NCBI GenBank assembly: GCA_913061265.1
Contig: CAJXVS010000007.1
Span: 288,160 to 352,159 of the forward strand
From: an uncultured Halobacteriovorax sp.
GTDB taxonomy: Bacteria > Bdellovibrionota > Bacteriovoracia > Bacteriovoracales > Bacteriovoracaceae
Reading direction: 5' to 3'
Length of the DNA stretch: 64,000 nucleotides
Shown in pieces: positions 35,266 to 44,414 of the stretch. The notes under the pieces were generated by a model, which was not told the DNA's origin, ran no database searches, and saw nothing but the letters and a program-made list of their open reading frames with translations. Within the stretch, counting starts at the first letter, position 1. Each line of letters starts with the position of its first letter. The translations under genes were made by a program, and so were the position numbers.

Positions 35266-35930
35266 TCAAACATTGTATAAAAATTAAATTTCTTCTCAAC
35301 TGAAATTCGTTTAACAAAGTCTTCTCTTGAGATTTCTTTACCTCCAAGTCCAGCAACAACTGGTGTCACCATCTGAGTATCAAGATAAGTTATCCCAGAA
35401 GCTTTTAACTTTTCTATTAAAGCCAGGATAGCCACTTTAGAAGCATTTGATTCGCGGTAGAACATAGACTCACCAGAGACATGACCACCGACTATAACTC
35501 CATAGACTCCGCCTACTAGTTCACCGGTTTTTCTGTTAAAGCTCTCAGCGGAATAGGCGTGACCGGCATTATGAAAGTTTATATAGGCTTGAATAATCTC
35601 GGGAGTGATCCAGGTGTCTGACTCACCTTTTCTATTCTCAACTGAAGCGCAGGCCTCTATAACCTCCATAAAAGAAGTATTGAACCTGACCTCAAAGAGG
35701 TCCTTCTTTAAGAATTTCTTTAAGCTAGTTGAAATACTGAGGTCGTCAAACTCTAAGATGCCTCTAGGGTTTGGGCTAAACCATGCAAGGGGAAACTCTC
35801 TAGAGATAGGCCATGGAAAGATGCCTCGACTATAGGCCAGTCTTAATGAAGATGTTTCGAGGTCTCCGCCTACGGCCACAAGCCCGTTTTCATCTGAAGA
35901 TTCAATAGGTGGGAAATCAACAATCGCCAC
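35262..35930 (-). CDS. aat: Leucyl/phenylalanyl-tRNA-protein transferase
   Basis: 222 residues with the family landmarks GLVAVGGDLETSSLRLAYSRGIFPWP, LAWFSPNPRGIL, HAYSAESF and GGVYGVIVGGHVSGESMFYRESNASKVA, LDTQMVTP. It adds Leu or Phe to N-terminal Lys/Arg, marking proteins for ClpAP (N-degron pathway). The start is GTG 35930, immediately after the upstream ureohydrolase stop (TAAGTG), implying translational coupling. Confidence 0.93.
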   Translation of the reverse strand: MAIVDFPPIESSDENGLVAVGGDLETSSLRLAYSRGIFPWPISREFPLAWFSPNPRGILEFDDLSISTSLKKFLKKDLFEVRFNTSFMEVIEACASVENRKGESDTWITPEIIQAYINFHNAGHAYSAESFNRKTGELVGGVYGVIVGGHVSGESMFYRESNASKVAILALIEKLKASGITYLDTQMVTPVVAGLGGKEISREDFVKRISVEKKFNFYTMFD

Positions 35931-36995
35931 TTAGTTCTTAAAGGTCGCTAACATCTTATCTGAAAGAAGTCCTGCCACTTCAAAGGTAGAGCTAGGCTCT
36001 GGGGCAAGTGTAGGCTTACTTCCGTGATGATTGATAAAGGGAGCTAGTTCAACCATATCAGCGCCAACAATATTAAAATGAGGGGCAACTGAATCAATGA
36101 TTATGCTGGCCTCATGAGGACGAAGTCCTCCGGTCTCAGGTGTTCCCGTGGCCGAAGCGTATTCTGAATCAATAGCATCAATATCAAAGCTGATATAAAC
36201 ATCTTTGATTCCGCGATCATTGAATTGAGCGATAATTTGTTTTGAGATTTCATCAGGTCCTTGGTCAAAGACATCTTGTGACCAGTATTGTGAGATTCCA
36301 AATTTCTTTTCCCAAAACTCTTTTACTTGTCCGCTTCTTCTAATTCCAACTTGCGCCATATTCTTCGGGTGATCAAGGCTAGGGAGAATATGAGCGGCCC
36401 AAGTGGCGAAACATTTATCGATACCAAGCCTTTCTTCAAGAAGGTCCGTATGGGCATCAAAGTGAAGGATTCCAAGATTGGGGTATTTCTTAACAAAAGG
36501 AGGAACAAGAGCTGCACTAACTGAGTGATCTCCGCCTACGCTAAAGATCTTCGCTTTTGGATTAATTTCTAAGATGGTCTCTACTGCAAGTTCCGCTAAT
36601 GAAAGAGGGGAGACAGGAAGATCGCAGGTCTTTTGATAAAGGGCCTGTCTTACATTTTCAATTGTTTTTGTATTTAAATAATTGTCATGAAGAAGATGAG
36701 GAACAACTCTAATATCGCCTACATCAAAATAGTCTTCTTTTAAGTACTCTCTTAGGGCCAAAGGTCCCCAGTTGGCTCCACGTAAGATGCCTCCGCCAGT
36801 ATCACTAGGAACACCGAGAAGAACGGTGGGCGAATCCTTTAAAGAGCTTAGGCTTTTTAACCATGCGCTCTTACAATCTTCATCTCCGTAGAGTTTCTTT
36901 TGAAGAGTTTCTTTTCTTTCTTTGGCCGTTTCAACAGTGAAGACGCCATCCCCAGGGGGGCATAAAATATGATTAAGTATGTCGTTTGATTCCAT
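35931..36995 (-). CDS. Arginase/agmatinase-family ureohydrolase
   Basis: 354 residues. The binuclear Mn ligands are visible: SVGGDHSVS, LHFDAHTDLLE and SFDIDAIDSEYASATGTPETGGL. Members hydrolyse arginine, agmatine, formiminoglutamate or guanidino compounds; this longer protein with an N-terminal 60-residue extension cannot be assigned to one substrate from motifs alone. It lies between a 2-hydroxyacid dehydrogenase and aat, with zero spacing to aat. Confidence 0.85.
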   Translation of the reverse strand: MESNDILNHILCPPGDGVFTVETAKERKETLQKKLYGDEDCKSAWLKSLSSLKDSPTVLLGVPSDTGGGILRGANWGPLALREYLKEDYFDVGDIRVVPHLLHDNYLNTKTIENVRQALYQKTCDLPVSPLSLAELAVETILEINPKAKIFSVGGDHSVSAALVPPFVKKYPNLGILHFDAHTDLLEERLGIDKCFATWAAHILPSLDHPKNMAQVGIRRSGQVKEFWEKKFGISQYWSQDVFDQGPDEISKQIIAQFNDRGIKDVYISFDIDAIDSEYASATGTPETGGLRPHEASIIIDSVAPHFNIVGADMVELAPFINHHGSKPTLAPEPSSTFEVAGLLSDKMLATFKN

Positions 36996-37006
36996 GGGTA
37001 ATCCTA

Positions 37007-37954
37007 TCAGACTAGGAATGAAATATCTTTTGAAAGTTTATTCTTGAGCAGTAACTCTTTGAAATGAGTCTCAAAATTAGCTTGATTTGAACGGTGTGTT
37101 ATGAACTTTGAGGAACACTCCCTTTCAAAATCAATGATCAACTCATCTAGATTCATAGAGACTCCTGCTATGTGAGATGACTTAAAGAGGTTTGGTATAT
37201 TTCTAAACTCTTCAGCTAAGAAGGGTTCAGTTTCAAAAACATCTAGGTAAGCCGTAGCATCCAACATTCCTTTTAAGCATGTTAAAAGATCTTCTTGATC
37301 AATAAGTTTTCCTCTAGCCCCGTTGACCAAGAGCCATCCAGGGTTGAGCTTCTTTAAGAATGCCTTATTGATAAACTTCTCACTCGTTTTATTTAAGCTT
37401 GAAGCTAGAAGTACAATATCTATGTCTTCGGGATCCTTATTATGAAGGCCTTGAAAAGGGTCGTGGACTTGAATCTTATTAACTAAGGGTCTTAAGCTTT
37501 TTTCAAGGAGAGTGCCTATTATTCCATGACCTAAGATAAAGACATTCTGATCCCGGAGGCGTTTACGATTCCAAGCTCTTGATTCATCCCATGAGGGAGA
37601 GTCTTCTTGGGCGCAAAAATGTTTGAAGACTTTGGAGAGGGTGTACTCAACAACTCCATGAGAGCGTATAGAGTTTCCTGTAAGGATAGGGAAGCTGGCC
37701 TCACTTACAAACTGAGCAGGGATATTATCGTAGCCTGAGTTTGGGTGAAGGATAAGCTTTGTCTTTTTAAGGTCACTTAAAGGAATCTTTTTAAAGTCAG
37801 TATGAGTATTAGAGATAAGGATCTCTGAATCAAAAGGAGATTCTCCTTTTTCAATACCTAAGGCTTTAAACATTTTATTTTCTTTTTGGAAAAACTCTTC
37901 TTTTTGATAAGGAGAGCTGTCTAAGCGAAAGTATCTAAGGTTTGTGGTTCCCAT
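37007..37954 (-). CDS. D-2-hydroxyacid dehydrogenase family protein
   Basis: 315 residues with the NAD-binding Rossmann motif VFILGHGIIGTLLE and acidic VHDPF. The family's catalytic elements are visible: Arg in LLVNGARGKLIDQEDL, Glu in LDVFETEPF, and His in SSHIAGVS. Substrate unknown; the N-terminal catalytic half is shorter and more divergent than in PdxB or SerA. It overlaps the YiiX-like gene by 20 bp, suggesting one transcript. Confidence 0.8.
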   Translation of the reverse strand: MGTTNLRYFRLDSSPYQKEEFFQKENKMFKALGIEKGESPFDSEILISNTHTDFKKIPLSDLKKTKLILHPNSGYDNIPAQFVSEASFPILTGNSIRSHGVVEYTLSKVFKHFCAQEDSPSWDESRAWNRKRLRDQNVFILGHGIIGTLLEKSLRPLVNKIQVHDPFQGLHNKDPEDIDIVLLASSLNKTSEKFINKAFLKKLNPGWLLVNGARGKLIDQEDLLTCLKGMLDATAYLDVFETEPFLAEEFRNIPNLFKSSHIAGVSMNLDELIIDFERECSSKFITHRSNQANFETHFKELLLKNKLSKDISFLV

Positions 37955-39686
37955 CTTCTTTGTGTCTTTTGTCGATCAAGTAAGAGCGTTCAAGATTTTT
38001 ATAGTCGAGTTCTTTATACACAGTTTTACACACAGTAATCAAGCGGTGTTTGTTGCGGTGCGATCCTTGTCTTAGAGATCTTCTTCTTACCTTACGGCAC
38101 TTTCTAATGACTTGATCATAGCTGGCCTTAAGGTCAGTACTTCTCTCGATATTCTTCTTAAAGCCTAGTTTATCGGCTAATTGGTCCATATTTAGAACCT
38201 TAACCACAGATTTCTTAGGGCTTAAGAGGTAGCTGGTAAACTTTATGGGGGAATTTTTATAAAGGACTACTTGAGCTACATCATCCGGTGAGATGGTGGC
38301 CCTTCCCATAATATACTTTGTAGGCCAATTTATTTTTCCAAAAGCATGGTAGATAAGTTCAGAACAAACCACTTTATCAGTAGTTGTTACATCAAAGTTA
38401 AAGTCATACTTCTTTCCAATCTGATCCATGATCCTAGAGTACATACGAAAGACTTCTTCTTTATTATTTTCAATTATCTTAGGATGCCTTAAAACCAAAA
38501 CTTCATCGATATTCATCCATTCTTTAATAGAAGCGGTTCTGACTCCAGGTCTTAGGGCCTCAACAATCACATGTCCTTTCTTGAGAGCATCATGATGTGG
38601 AATTACCTTAGGATGATTCCACATTCCAATCTCTATTAGCTGAGACTTTGATCCTATATAAAGAGCGGCATGTCCAAAGTTGCCCGGAATAAAAGTATCG
38701 GTTAAAGCAAAAGGAGTTTTTTCAAAGATCATATCTAGAGGTTTTAAATTTTTCTCTAAAAAGTTGATCACCTCAAGGTTGTTATTTAGGTAACCCTTTC
38801 TCCAGCGAACAGCGCCAACAGAGTTCCCAAAGAAAGCACTTAGTATATTCATAGATTTATCTAGAACAGACATGAAGCCGTCTATAAAACTATGAGACTT
38901 AAAAGTTAGGCTTTCTTTAGAGCGAAGAATCTTTGTGACTCTGTTTTCTTGAATAGACTTTACTAATCTTTTTGTTTGATCATCTAGAGCAGGCTGATTT
39001 AAAAGTTCAGGAAGATTACGGTTGAACTCGATAAGGACCTTTCTCAATTTTTTTCGATTTTGCGAAGAGGTTGTATGAGAGATCATAGTTCCAAGTTCTT
39101 TGAATTTTTGATTCTTCATGTCCCTTGTCTTGAAGATATTCTTAACAACTCTTCTGATCTTACCGTTGCTGTAATAGTAGTTATAGGCATCTATATAAAG
39201 ACCAAATAGGTTTACATGAGTAGAGAGCCAAAGAAGGTTTGTTTTAGTCTTCTTTAAGTCATCAATGTAGATGACCTTAGGCTTTGATCCATTTCTTGCA
39301 AGGTTATAGAGACTCGAATACTCAAGGGCCCTCGCTGAGAGAGAGTGAGAAGCACCGATGATCTTTCCTAATAGATGAAGTTCATGGCCGTTCAAAACGG
39401 AGCTTTGATCCACTATATTTTGAATCTCTTCACCAAACCTATTGTTGAGTGCATTCTGTTTCTTGATAGTTTCTTGAACGAGAAGGTACTTAGCTGTGTT
39501 CTTCTCTAAGTGAATACTTTGGTTAGTAGGCTCTTCCCAAGTAATTGGGGTTTGCAGCATAACTTTTGCCACTTCTTTGAAAAATGAGGTGGGACTTTTT
39601 AAGACTTGATCATAATCTTCTGAGGCCCAAGAGGCTGAAAAGCCTAGGGTTAGGAAGATTAGAATGATCTTAAAAGCCTTTTTCAT
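37935..39686 (-). CDS. Secreted YiiX-like permuted papain-fold protein (paralogue 2)
   Basis: 583 residues from ATG 39686 (a TTG at 39707 is also in frame). Signal peptide MKKAFKIILIFLTLGFSASWA. Like paralogue 1 at 23-1627 it has a helical N-terminal 280 residues, then FIPGNFGHAALYIG (conserved His of GHxA), EIGMWNHPKV, and the nucleophile Cys in VVCSELIYHAFGKINWP. The tail beyond is basic (RKVRRRSLRQGSHRNKHR), as is that of paralogue 1 (KFRKCKREKYRSNRRGG). In paralogue 1 the first element is GHWGH; here it is GNFGH, so only the second His is common and is the better catalytic candidate. Function not known. Confidence 0.7.
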   Translation of the reverse strand: MKKAFKIILIFLTLGFSASWASEDYDQVLKSPTSFFKEVAKVMLQTPITWEEPTNQSIHLEKNTAKYLLVQETIKKQNALNNRFGEEIQNIVDQSSVLNGHELHLLGKIIGASHSLSARALEYSSLYNLARNGSKPKVIYIDDLKKTKTNLLWLSTHVNLFGLYIDAYNYYYSNGKIRRVVKNIFKTRDMKNQKFKELGTMISHTTSSQNRKKLRKVLIEFNRNLPELLNQPALDDQTKRLVKSIQENRVTKILRSKESLTFKSHSFIDGFMSVLDKSMNILSAFFGNSVGAVRWRKGYLNNNLEVINFLEKNLKPLDMIFEKTPFALTDTFIPGNFGHAALYIGSKSQLIEIGMWNHPKVIPHHDALKKGHVIVEALRPGVRTASIKEWMNIDEVLVLRHPKIIENNKEEVFRMYSRIMDQIGKKYDFNFDVTTTDKVVCSELIYHAFGKINWPTKYIMGRATISPDDVAQVVLYKNSPIKFTSYLLSPKKSVVKVLNMDQLADKLGFKKNIERSTDLKASYDQVIRKCRKVRRRSLRQGSHRNKHRLITVCKTVYKELDYKNLERSYLIDKRHKEDGNHKP

Positions 39687-39728
39687 ATGTATCCATTGTA
39701 TATTCAATTAGTTATATCCTGTACCGGA

Positions 39729-39751
39729 ATGATTTACAACGCGCTGTGTAA
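39729..39751 (-). promoter_or_regulatory. Shared 23-bp upstream element of the YiiX-like genes (copy 2)
   Basis: On the minus strand TTACACAGCGCGTTGT then AAATCAT, 42 bp before the start at 39686; matches copy 1 (1652-1674) at 19 of 23 positions. Confidence 0.45.
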
Positions 39752-39774
39752 TAAAGATAGGGTGCTTTGCTAAG

Positions 39775-39802
39775 TTGACATGTGTCCGGCATCGTCTTAA
39801 AA
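39775..39802 (+). promoter_or_regulatory. Possible sigma-70 promoter of map
   Basis: TTGACA at 39775-39780 and, after 16 bp, TTAAAA at 39797-39802, about 30 bp before the map ATG. The -35 is perfect; the -10 is weak. Confidence 0.4.
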
Positions 39803-39832
39803 ATGACCTAATATTAGAAAGATAGGTGTTAA

Positions 39833-40603
39833 ATGATTCATATTAAGAGCAGTAGAGAAATTGGGTTAATGCGTGAGACTTCAAGACTTGCAGCATCTAC
39901 TCTTGAGATGATTGAGAGTCATATAAAGCCCGGTGTATCGACGGAAGATTTGAACAAGATCTGCCATGATTATATTCTAAAAAATGGGGCTTACCCAAGC
40001 CCATTAAACTATAACGGATTTCCTAAAAGTATTTGTACTTCTCCTAATGAAGTTATCTGTCATGGGATTCCTAGTGAAAAAGTAATCCTTAAAGACGGAG
40101 ATATCTTAAATATTGATGTCACCACGTACTTAAATAAGTTCCATGGTGATACCAACAAGACTTACTTTGTAGGAAATGTTGCTCCAGAGATTAAGAATCT
40201 AGTTGAAATTACTTACCGTTGTATGCGTGAAGCTATCAATACAGTTAAGCCCGGTGGGCGTATTGGTGATATTGGCGCCATCATTCAAGAAGTCGCTCAT
40301 GGGCATGGCTTCTCTGTAGTTGAAGAATACTGTGGTCATGGAATTGGCAGAGAGTTTCATGAAGAACCTCAGGTTGTTCATGTAGGCAAAAGAGGAACAG
40401 GTCCAGAGATGAAACCTGGGATGACTTTTACCATTGAGCCTATGATCAACTTAGGGAGCCGTCATTGTCAGCTCCTCTCTGATGATTGGACTGTTATTAC
40501 TAAAGACAAAAAGTGGTCCGCTCAATTTGAGCATACTATCCTCGTTACTGAAGATGGGCATGATATCCTAACTCTTCGCTCGGACGAAGATGCCACTTTT
40601 TAA
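39833..40603 (+). CDS. map: Methionine aminopeptidase, type I
   Basis: 256 residues, standard length. Metal ligands lie in LNIDVTTYLNKFHGDTNKT (two Asp), GHGIGREFHEEP (His), FTIEPM (Glu) and QFEHT (Glu); the substrate His is in VICHGIPSE. It removes the initiator Met from nascent proteins. The gene is not linked to ribosomal protein genes here and overlaps a BFD-type protein gene by 14 bp. Confidence 0.93.
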   Translation: MIHIKSSREIGLMRETSRLAASTLEMIESHIKPGVSTEDLNKICHDYILKNGAYPSPLNYNGFPKSICTSPNEVICHGIPSEKVILKDGDILNIDVTTYLNKFHGDTNKTYFVGNVAPEIKNLVEITYRCMREAINTVKPGGRIGDIGAIIQEVAHGHGFSVVEEYCGHGIGREFHEEPQVVHVGKRGTGPEMKPGMTFTIEPMINLGSRHCQLLSDDWTVITKDKKWSAQFEHTILVTEDGHDILTLRSDEDATF

Positions 40604-41105
40604 CCAAGAAAAACCGCTCTTTCATAGCGCCATGGCCAGTCATAATGGCTTTAAGCTTTACCTCGATTTTGATAAACGAGACCGCTTAAAAGGCCTCTTT
40701 TACGAAGGGCAGGGAGCACTTTTAGAATCCTTTGAAGCCCTAGCAAAAGCTTCTGAAGGCACTAACTTTCAAGAGCTTCAATCTTTGAAGTTTGACCTAG
40801 GCACTAGCCCCGGTTTCTTCAATCTTCCTCTCTATCTCTTAAAGAAATCGCTTGAGACTTACCGCGGGAAGGTTCCTGCTTTATATGAGCTTAAGAATGA
40901 GCCTGAATCAGAACTTCTTTGTCGTTGCTTTGGTATTTATAAAGAAGAGCTTTTAGAGACCCTAGATAAGAACCCTGAATTTGGAAATAAAGAATTAACC
41001 AATGCCACTAAGGCAGGAGCAGGCTGCACATCATGCTTAGTTAATTTTCAAGAGGTCTTTGCTGAGTTTAAATCAAGACAGGCCAGGGCCCTTTTAGAAC
41101 AATAA
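40590..41105 (+). CDS. BFD-type [2Fe-2S] protein with N-terminal extension
   Basis: 171 residues. The C-terminal part (about 107-155) matches the bacterioferritin-associated ferredoxin (Fer2_BFD) domain: LLCRCFGIY (Cys111, Cys113) and AGAGCTSC (Cys146, Cys149). The N-terminal 105 residues are unassigned and could be NifU-scaffold-like. Overlap with map suggests co-translation; a role in Fe-S or iron handling is inference. Confidence 0.7.
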   Translation: MPLFNQEKPLFHSAMASHNGFKLYLDFDKRDRLKGLFYEGQGALLESFEALAKASEGTNFQELQSLKFDLGTSPGFFNLPLYLLKKSLETYRGKVPALYELKNEPESELLCRCFGIYKEELLETLDKNPEFGNKELTNATKAGAGCTSCLVNFQEVFAEFKSRQARALLEQ

Positions 41106-41723
41106 TTACTTATTCTTTTTTTCATCTCGCTTCTTCTTATCACTTCTGCACTTCTTTCTAATCTCTGGATAAGTCTTAAGCGCTTTAAAGATGCCCTTGA
41201 TCCTAGATTTATCTTTAAGAAGTTCTCCGGGGCTAATCTCATTCTCTAAGTACTTAAAGCGGTTGTGGATAGCTTTTAATCCGGGGATGTACTTAGTTAA
41301 GCAATCAGAAGTTGCTGTCCTGGCCTGGAGGTCTGAGAGGTAACTGAAAAAGATATGCGGGATGACTCTTTCTATTTCAGCGATAGCAGATAATTGAAAG
41401 TTTCTTAAGTTCTTGTTGGTTACACTTCTACTTAAGACAAAGATCTTCTCACCGTCTAAAAGAATCTCTCGCATAAGGTCTACTGAAGGCGTGAAGACAT
41501 AATTAACGCAAACCTTTTTATAAGCCGATTCAGTTAGTGTTATATCTCCAGCACTAACAAGGTCGTTTAAAAATAATTGATTCAGTTTATAGACGGGACC
41601 TGTTCTTTTTTCTTTATGCAGCTTTAATTCTTCATTGCCGAGACATCCCACCAAAGGATTCAGAGGCGCAGCGAAGAGCCTAAAGGAAATTAAACAGAGC
41701 GTAATAGTCAGAAATACTTGCAT
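41106..41723 (-). CDS. Secreted protein of unknown function
   Basis: 205 residues with a signal peptide (about 1-18, LCLISFRLFAA) and a very basic C terminus (KKCRSDKKKRDEKKNK). Four Cys remain in the mature part and could form disulfides. No family recognised. Convergent with the BFD-type gene and abutting it. Confidence 0.6.
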   Translation of the reverse strand: MQVFLTITLCLISFRLFAAPLNPLVGCLGNEELKLHKEKRTGPVYKLNQLFLNDLVSAGDITLTESAYKKVCVNYVFTPSVDLMREILLDGEKIFVLSRSVTNKNLRNFQLSAIAEIERVIPHIFFSYLSDLQARTATSDCLTKYIPGLKAIHNRFKYLENEISPGELLKDKSRIKGIFKALKTYPEIRKKCRSDKKKRDEKKNK

Positions 41724-41797
41724 AGCTACCTCTATTTTAAGCTCCTTCTTGGATTATTCAAGGGACTAACCAATAAAGCATTGATATATTTATACCT

Positions 41798-42535
41798 ATG
41801 AAGGAAATGTCATTAATTGAGCACTTAGAAGAGCTAAAGAAAACTATGATCCGAGTGGTTATCATCCTCTTGGTTACATTCTTTGTTTGCTATGGCTTTG
41901 GTGAACATATCTCAGAAGTTCTACTGGTTCCTTTACGTGGGGCCTTGGAAGAGGCTGGTCGTGGGCAGGTTGTCTATTTAGGTATCCTCGATAAAGTCCT
42001 CTCTCAACTTCAGATTGCGTTTTGGTCTTGTATTATTATTAGTGCACCAATTTGGTTTTACGAGGTTTGGCGCTTTATTAAACCCGGGCTCTTTGACTAC
42101 GAAATAAAAATGGTGAGACCTTTTTTACTAATAGGGCTTATCCTTTTTTGCCTAGGTGTCGGTTTTGGCTATTTCTTAGTTTTCCCTATCGTCCTTCCGA
42201 CTCTACTTGATTTTGGAGTGGGGGATGTAGCAGCTACTATCTCTTTAAAAGAATACCTAGTCTTGTCTTCAAAGATCTTGGTCTTTTTAGGCCTTGTCTT
42301 TCAGTTACCTAATATCCTTTTGATCCTTGGCTTTATGGGCTTAGTTACCAAGTACTCTCTTAGAGAAAAAAGACGCTATATCTATGTAGGCTTTGCCGTT
42401 GTTGCGGCCATGATAACACCTCCTGATGTTGTCACTATGATGGGCCTTTGGTTTCCACTTGTTCTTCTCTTTGAAATTGGTATTTGGGGTGTTGCTTTAA
42501 TTGTGCATCCTTACTTGGCAAGGCAGCATACGTGA
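41798..42535 (+). CDS. tatC: Sec-independent translocase subunit TatC
   Basis: 245 residues, six membrane helices. Signature stretches: MSLIEHLEELKKTMIR at the N terminus with the conserved Glu of the signal-binding site, APIWFYEVWRFIKPGLFDYEI, and FQLPNILLILGFMGLV. TatC receives twin-arginine signal peptides. No tatA/B gene is adjacent. The stop overlaps the GTG start of the DUF4149 gene. Confidence 0.93.
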   Translation: MKEMSLIEHLEELKKTMIRVVIILLVTFFVCYGFGEHISEVLLVPLRGALEEAGRGQVVYLGILDKVLSQLQIAFWSCIIISAPIWFYEVWRFIKPGLFDYEIKMVRPFLLIGLILFCLGVGFGYFLVFPIVLPTLLDFGVGDVAATISLKEYLVLSSKILVFLGLVFQLPNILLILGFMGLVTKYSLREKRRYIYVGFAVVAAMITPPDVVTMMGLWFPLVLLFEIGIWGVALIVHPYLARQHT

Positions 42536-43005
42536 AAGCTAAACTGCTTCTTTTCTTTATGACTTTTTGGTTAGCGCCATCAGTTCTTATTGATTTTGTT
42601 GCAGCTCCGGCCATCTTTAGAAATGTCTCATCCTTAAAGGAAGCGGGCACACTCGGAATGGTCATCTTTAAAAGCTTCAATACTCTTGAGCTAGGGCTCT
42701 CCCTTATTATCTTAGTAATAGGTGGGCTTTTGATTTATGAGAAGAAACTTAAAAAACTTTGGCTAGGCTTCTTTTTTATGATGGTCTTTTTTGCGGCCTT
42801 CTTTAGGTTTCATGTCTCACCGACTATTGTTGATGTTAATACACAAAGATGGGAGCTCTCAGAAGACTCTGAAGAATATAAGGCGCTCCTGAAGACACAC
42901 AATTTTTATCACGGTCTCTATGTCAAAATGGAAGGGACAAAAGTTATATTTCTTTTAAGCGCCATTATTTTAGTCTTAAGAAGAAAAGAGGAAGAGATTA
43001 TATGA
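42532..43005 (+). CDS. DUF4149 membrane protein
   Basis: 157 residues, four membrane helices (about 3-24, 45-62, 70-90, 132-150). FFMTFWLAPSVLIDFVAAPAIFRN and FFRFHVSPTIVDVNTQRW match DUF4149/TMEM205-like proteins. Start is GTG 42532, in a GTGA overlap with the tatC stop. Function unknown. Confidence 0.7.
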   Translation: MKAKLLLFFMTFWLAPSVLIDFVAAPAIFRNVSSLKEAGTLGMVIFKSFNTLELGLSLIILVIGGLLIYEKKLKKLWLGFFFMMVFFAAFFRFHVSPTIVDVNTQRWELSEDSEEYKALLKTHNFYHGLYVKMEGTKVIFLLSAIILVLRRKEEEII

Positions 43006-43973
43006 TCTTAGTTACCGGTGCTGCAGGCTTTATTGGATCTGTTTTAGTTAAGGAATTAAACTCTAAAGGCAGAGACGACCTTATCTTAGTTGATCGTTTA
43101 GGAACTGATGAAAAGTGGAAAAACTTTCGTGGTAAGAGTTTTATTGAATATATAAATGCTGATGAACTCTTTACAGGAGCCTGGGACGAAGTCCTTGCGG
43201 GCATCACGGAGATCTATCACCTTGGAGCTTGTAGCTCTACTACGGAAAGAGATGTTGATTTTCTAATGGAAAACAATGTTAATTATTCCAAAAACCTTTT
43301 TGACCTCGCAGTTGAGCGAGACCTTCCTATTATCTACGCATCTTCAGCTGCCACTTATGGTGGTATTGAAGAAGGCTTTGATGATGATCATAAAGCAATC
43401 GGAACTCTAAGACCGCTGAACGCCTACGGATATTCTAAGCAGCTCTTTGATGAATGGGTGTTAAAGCTAGAGAAAACACCAAGTACTTGGTATGGCATTA
43501 AGTTCTTCAATGTCTTTGGACCAAATGAATATCATAAAGAAGAGATGCGCTCTTTAGTTCACAAAGCCTATGGCCAAATAAAAGAAAATGGACATGTAAA
43601 ACTCTTTAAGTCTCATCGCTCTGATTTTGAAAATGGAAAACAACTGCGAGACTTTGTTTATGTTAAGGACTGCGTAGAAGTAATGCTTCAGATGATGGAG
43701 AAAAAGACTGGAAGTGGAATCTACAACTTGGGGACTGGGGAGGCGAATAGCTTCTTAGACTTAGTTGAGTTCACCTTTCAAGCAATGGAAGCTACAACTA
43801 AGATTAATTATATCGATATGCCTGAGAGCATCCGTGATCAGTACCAGTATTATACTAAAGCAAATATCAGCAAGCTTAACCGCTTGCTGCCTGAATTTAA
43901 ATTCAGATCACTTAAGGATTCCGTTCACGATTATGTTAGCGGCTATCTTATGAAAGAGGATAAGTTTCATTAA
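43002..43973 (+). CDS. hldD: ADP-L-glycero-D-manno-heptose-6-epimerase
   Basis: 323 residues of the extended short-chain dehydrogenase fold: NAD(P)-binding TGAAGFIGS, then YHLGACSSTTERD (an HldD hallmark), SSAATYGG, and the catalytic AYGYSKQLFDEW. It makes ADP-L,D-heptose for the LPS inner core. Starts within an ATGA-type overlap with the previous gene. It supports a Gram-negative envelope with heptose-containing LPS. Confidence 0.93.
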   Translation: MILVTGAAGFIGSVLVKELNSKGRDDLILVDRLGTDEKWKNFRGKSFIEYINADELFTGAWDEVLAGITEIYHLGACSSTTERDVDFLMENNVNYSKNLFDLAVERDLPIIYASSAATYGGIEEGFDDDHKAIGTLRPLNAYGYSKQLFDEWVLKLEKTPSTWYGIKFFNVFGPNEYHKEEMRSLVHKAYGQIKENGHVKLFKSHRSDFENGKQLRDFVYVKDCVEVMLQMMEKKTGSGIYNLGTGEANSFLDLVEFTFQAMEATTKINYIDMPESIRDQYQYYTKANISKLNRLLPEFKFRSLKDSVHDYVSGYLMKEDKFH

Positions 43974-43988
43974 TTCAAAGGAGTAATC

Positions 43989-44414
43989 ATGGCATTTAAA
44001 GGTGGAGTAGAAGAAGCAGCTAAGATGTTAGCTGGTCTTGATAGAGAAGGGCGTGAGAACGTTCTAGGAATCATCGCCGAGAAAGATCCTGAAATGGCTG
44101 AAGCACTTCGAAAGAATATGGTTACCCTTGAAGACCTAAGGTATCTAACAGTGAAAATGCTCCAAGAACTTCTAAGAGATATAAAGATAGGAGACTTGGC
44201 CTTGGCCTTAAGAATTTCTTCTACTGAATTAAAACAACATATCTTACAAAATGTTTCTTCAACTATTAGGCAAGACATAGAGGTGATTCTTTTAGGTCCA
44301 CCTCAGTCAGTTTCAAATGTTAACGAAGCAGCTGACAGAGTTTTAGATATTGTCCTAAAGAAAGTTGATAAGGGTGAGCTTGTCCTAAACAAAGACTCTG
44401 AAAAACTTGTCTAA
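43989..44414 (+). CDS. Free-standing FliG C-terminal domain protein
   Basis: 141 residues. Its sequence follows FliG_C: EKDPEMAEALRKNMVTLEDLRYLTVKMLQELLRDI, DLALALRISSTELKQHILQNVSSTIRQDI, and a GELVL ending. In full FliG (about 330 residues) this part holds the motor's torque helix with charged residues that contact MotA; here only this domain is present, with no N or middle domain. It could be a motor accessory or repurposed. Fifteen bp after hldD, with an AGGAGT binding site. Confidence 0.8.
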   Translation: MAFKGGVEEAAKMLAGLDREGRENVLGIIAEKDPEMAEALRKNMVTLEDLRYLTVKMLQELLRDIKIGDLALALRISSTELKQHILQNVSSTIRQDIEVILLGPPQSVSNVNEAADRVLDIVLKKVDKGELVLNKDSEKLV

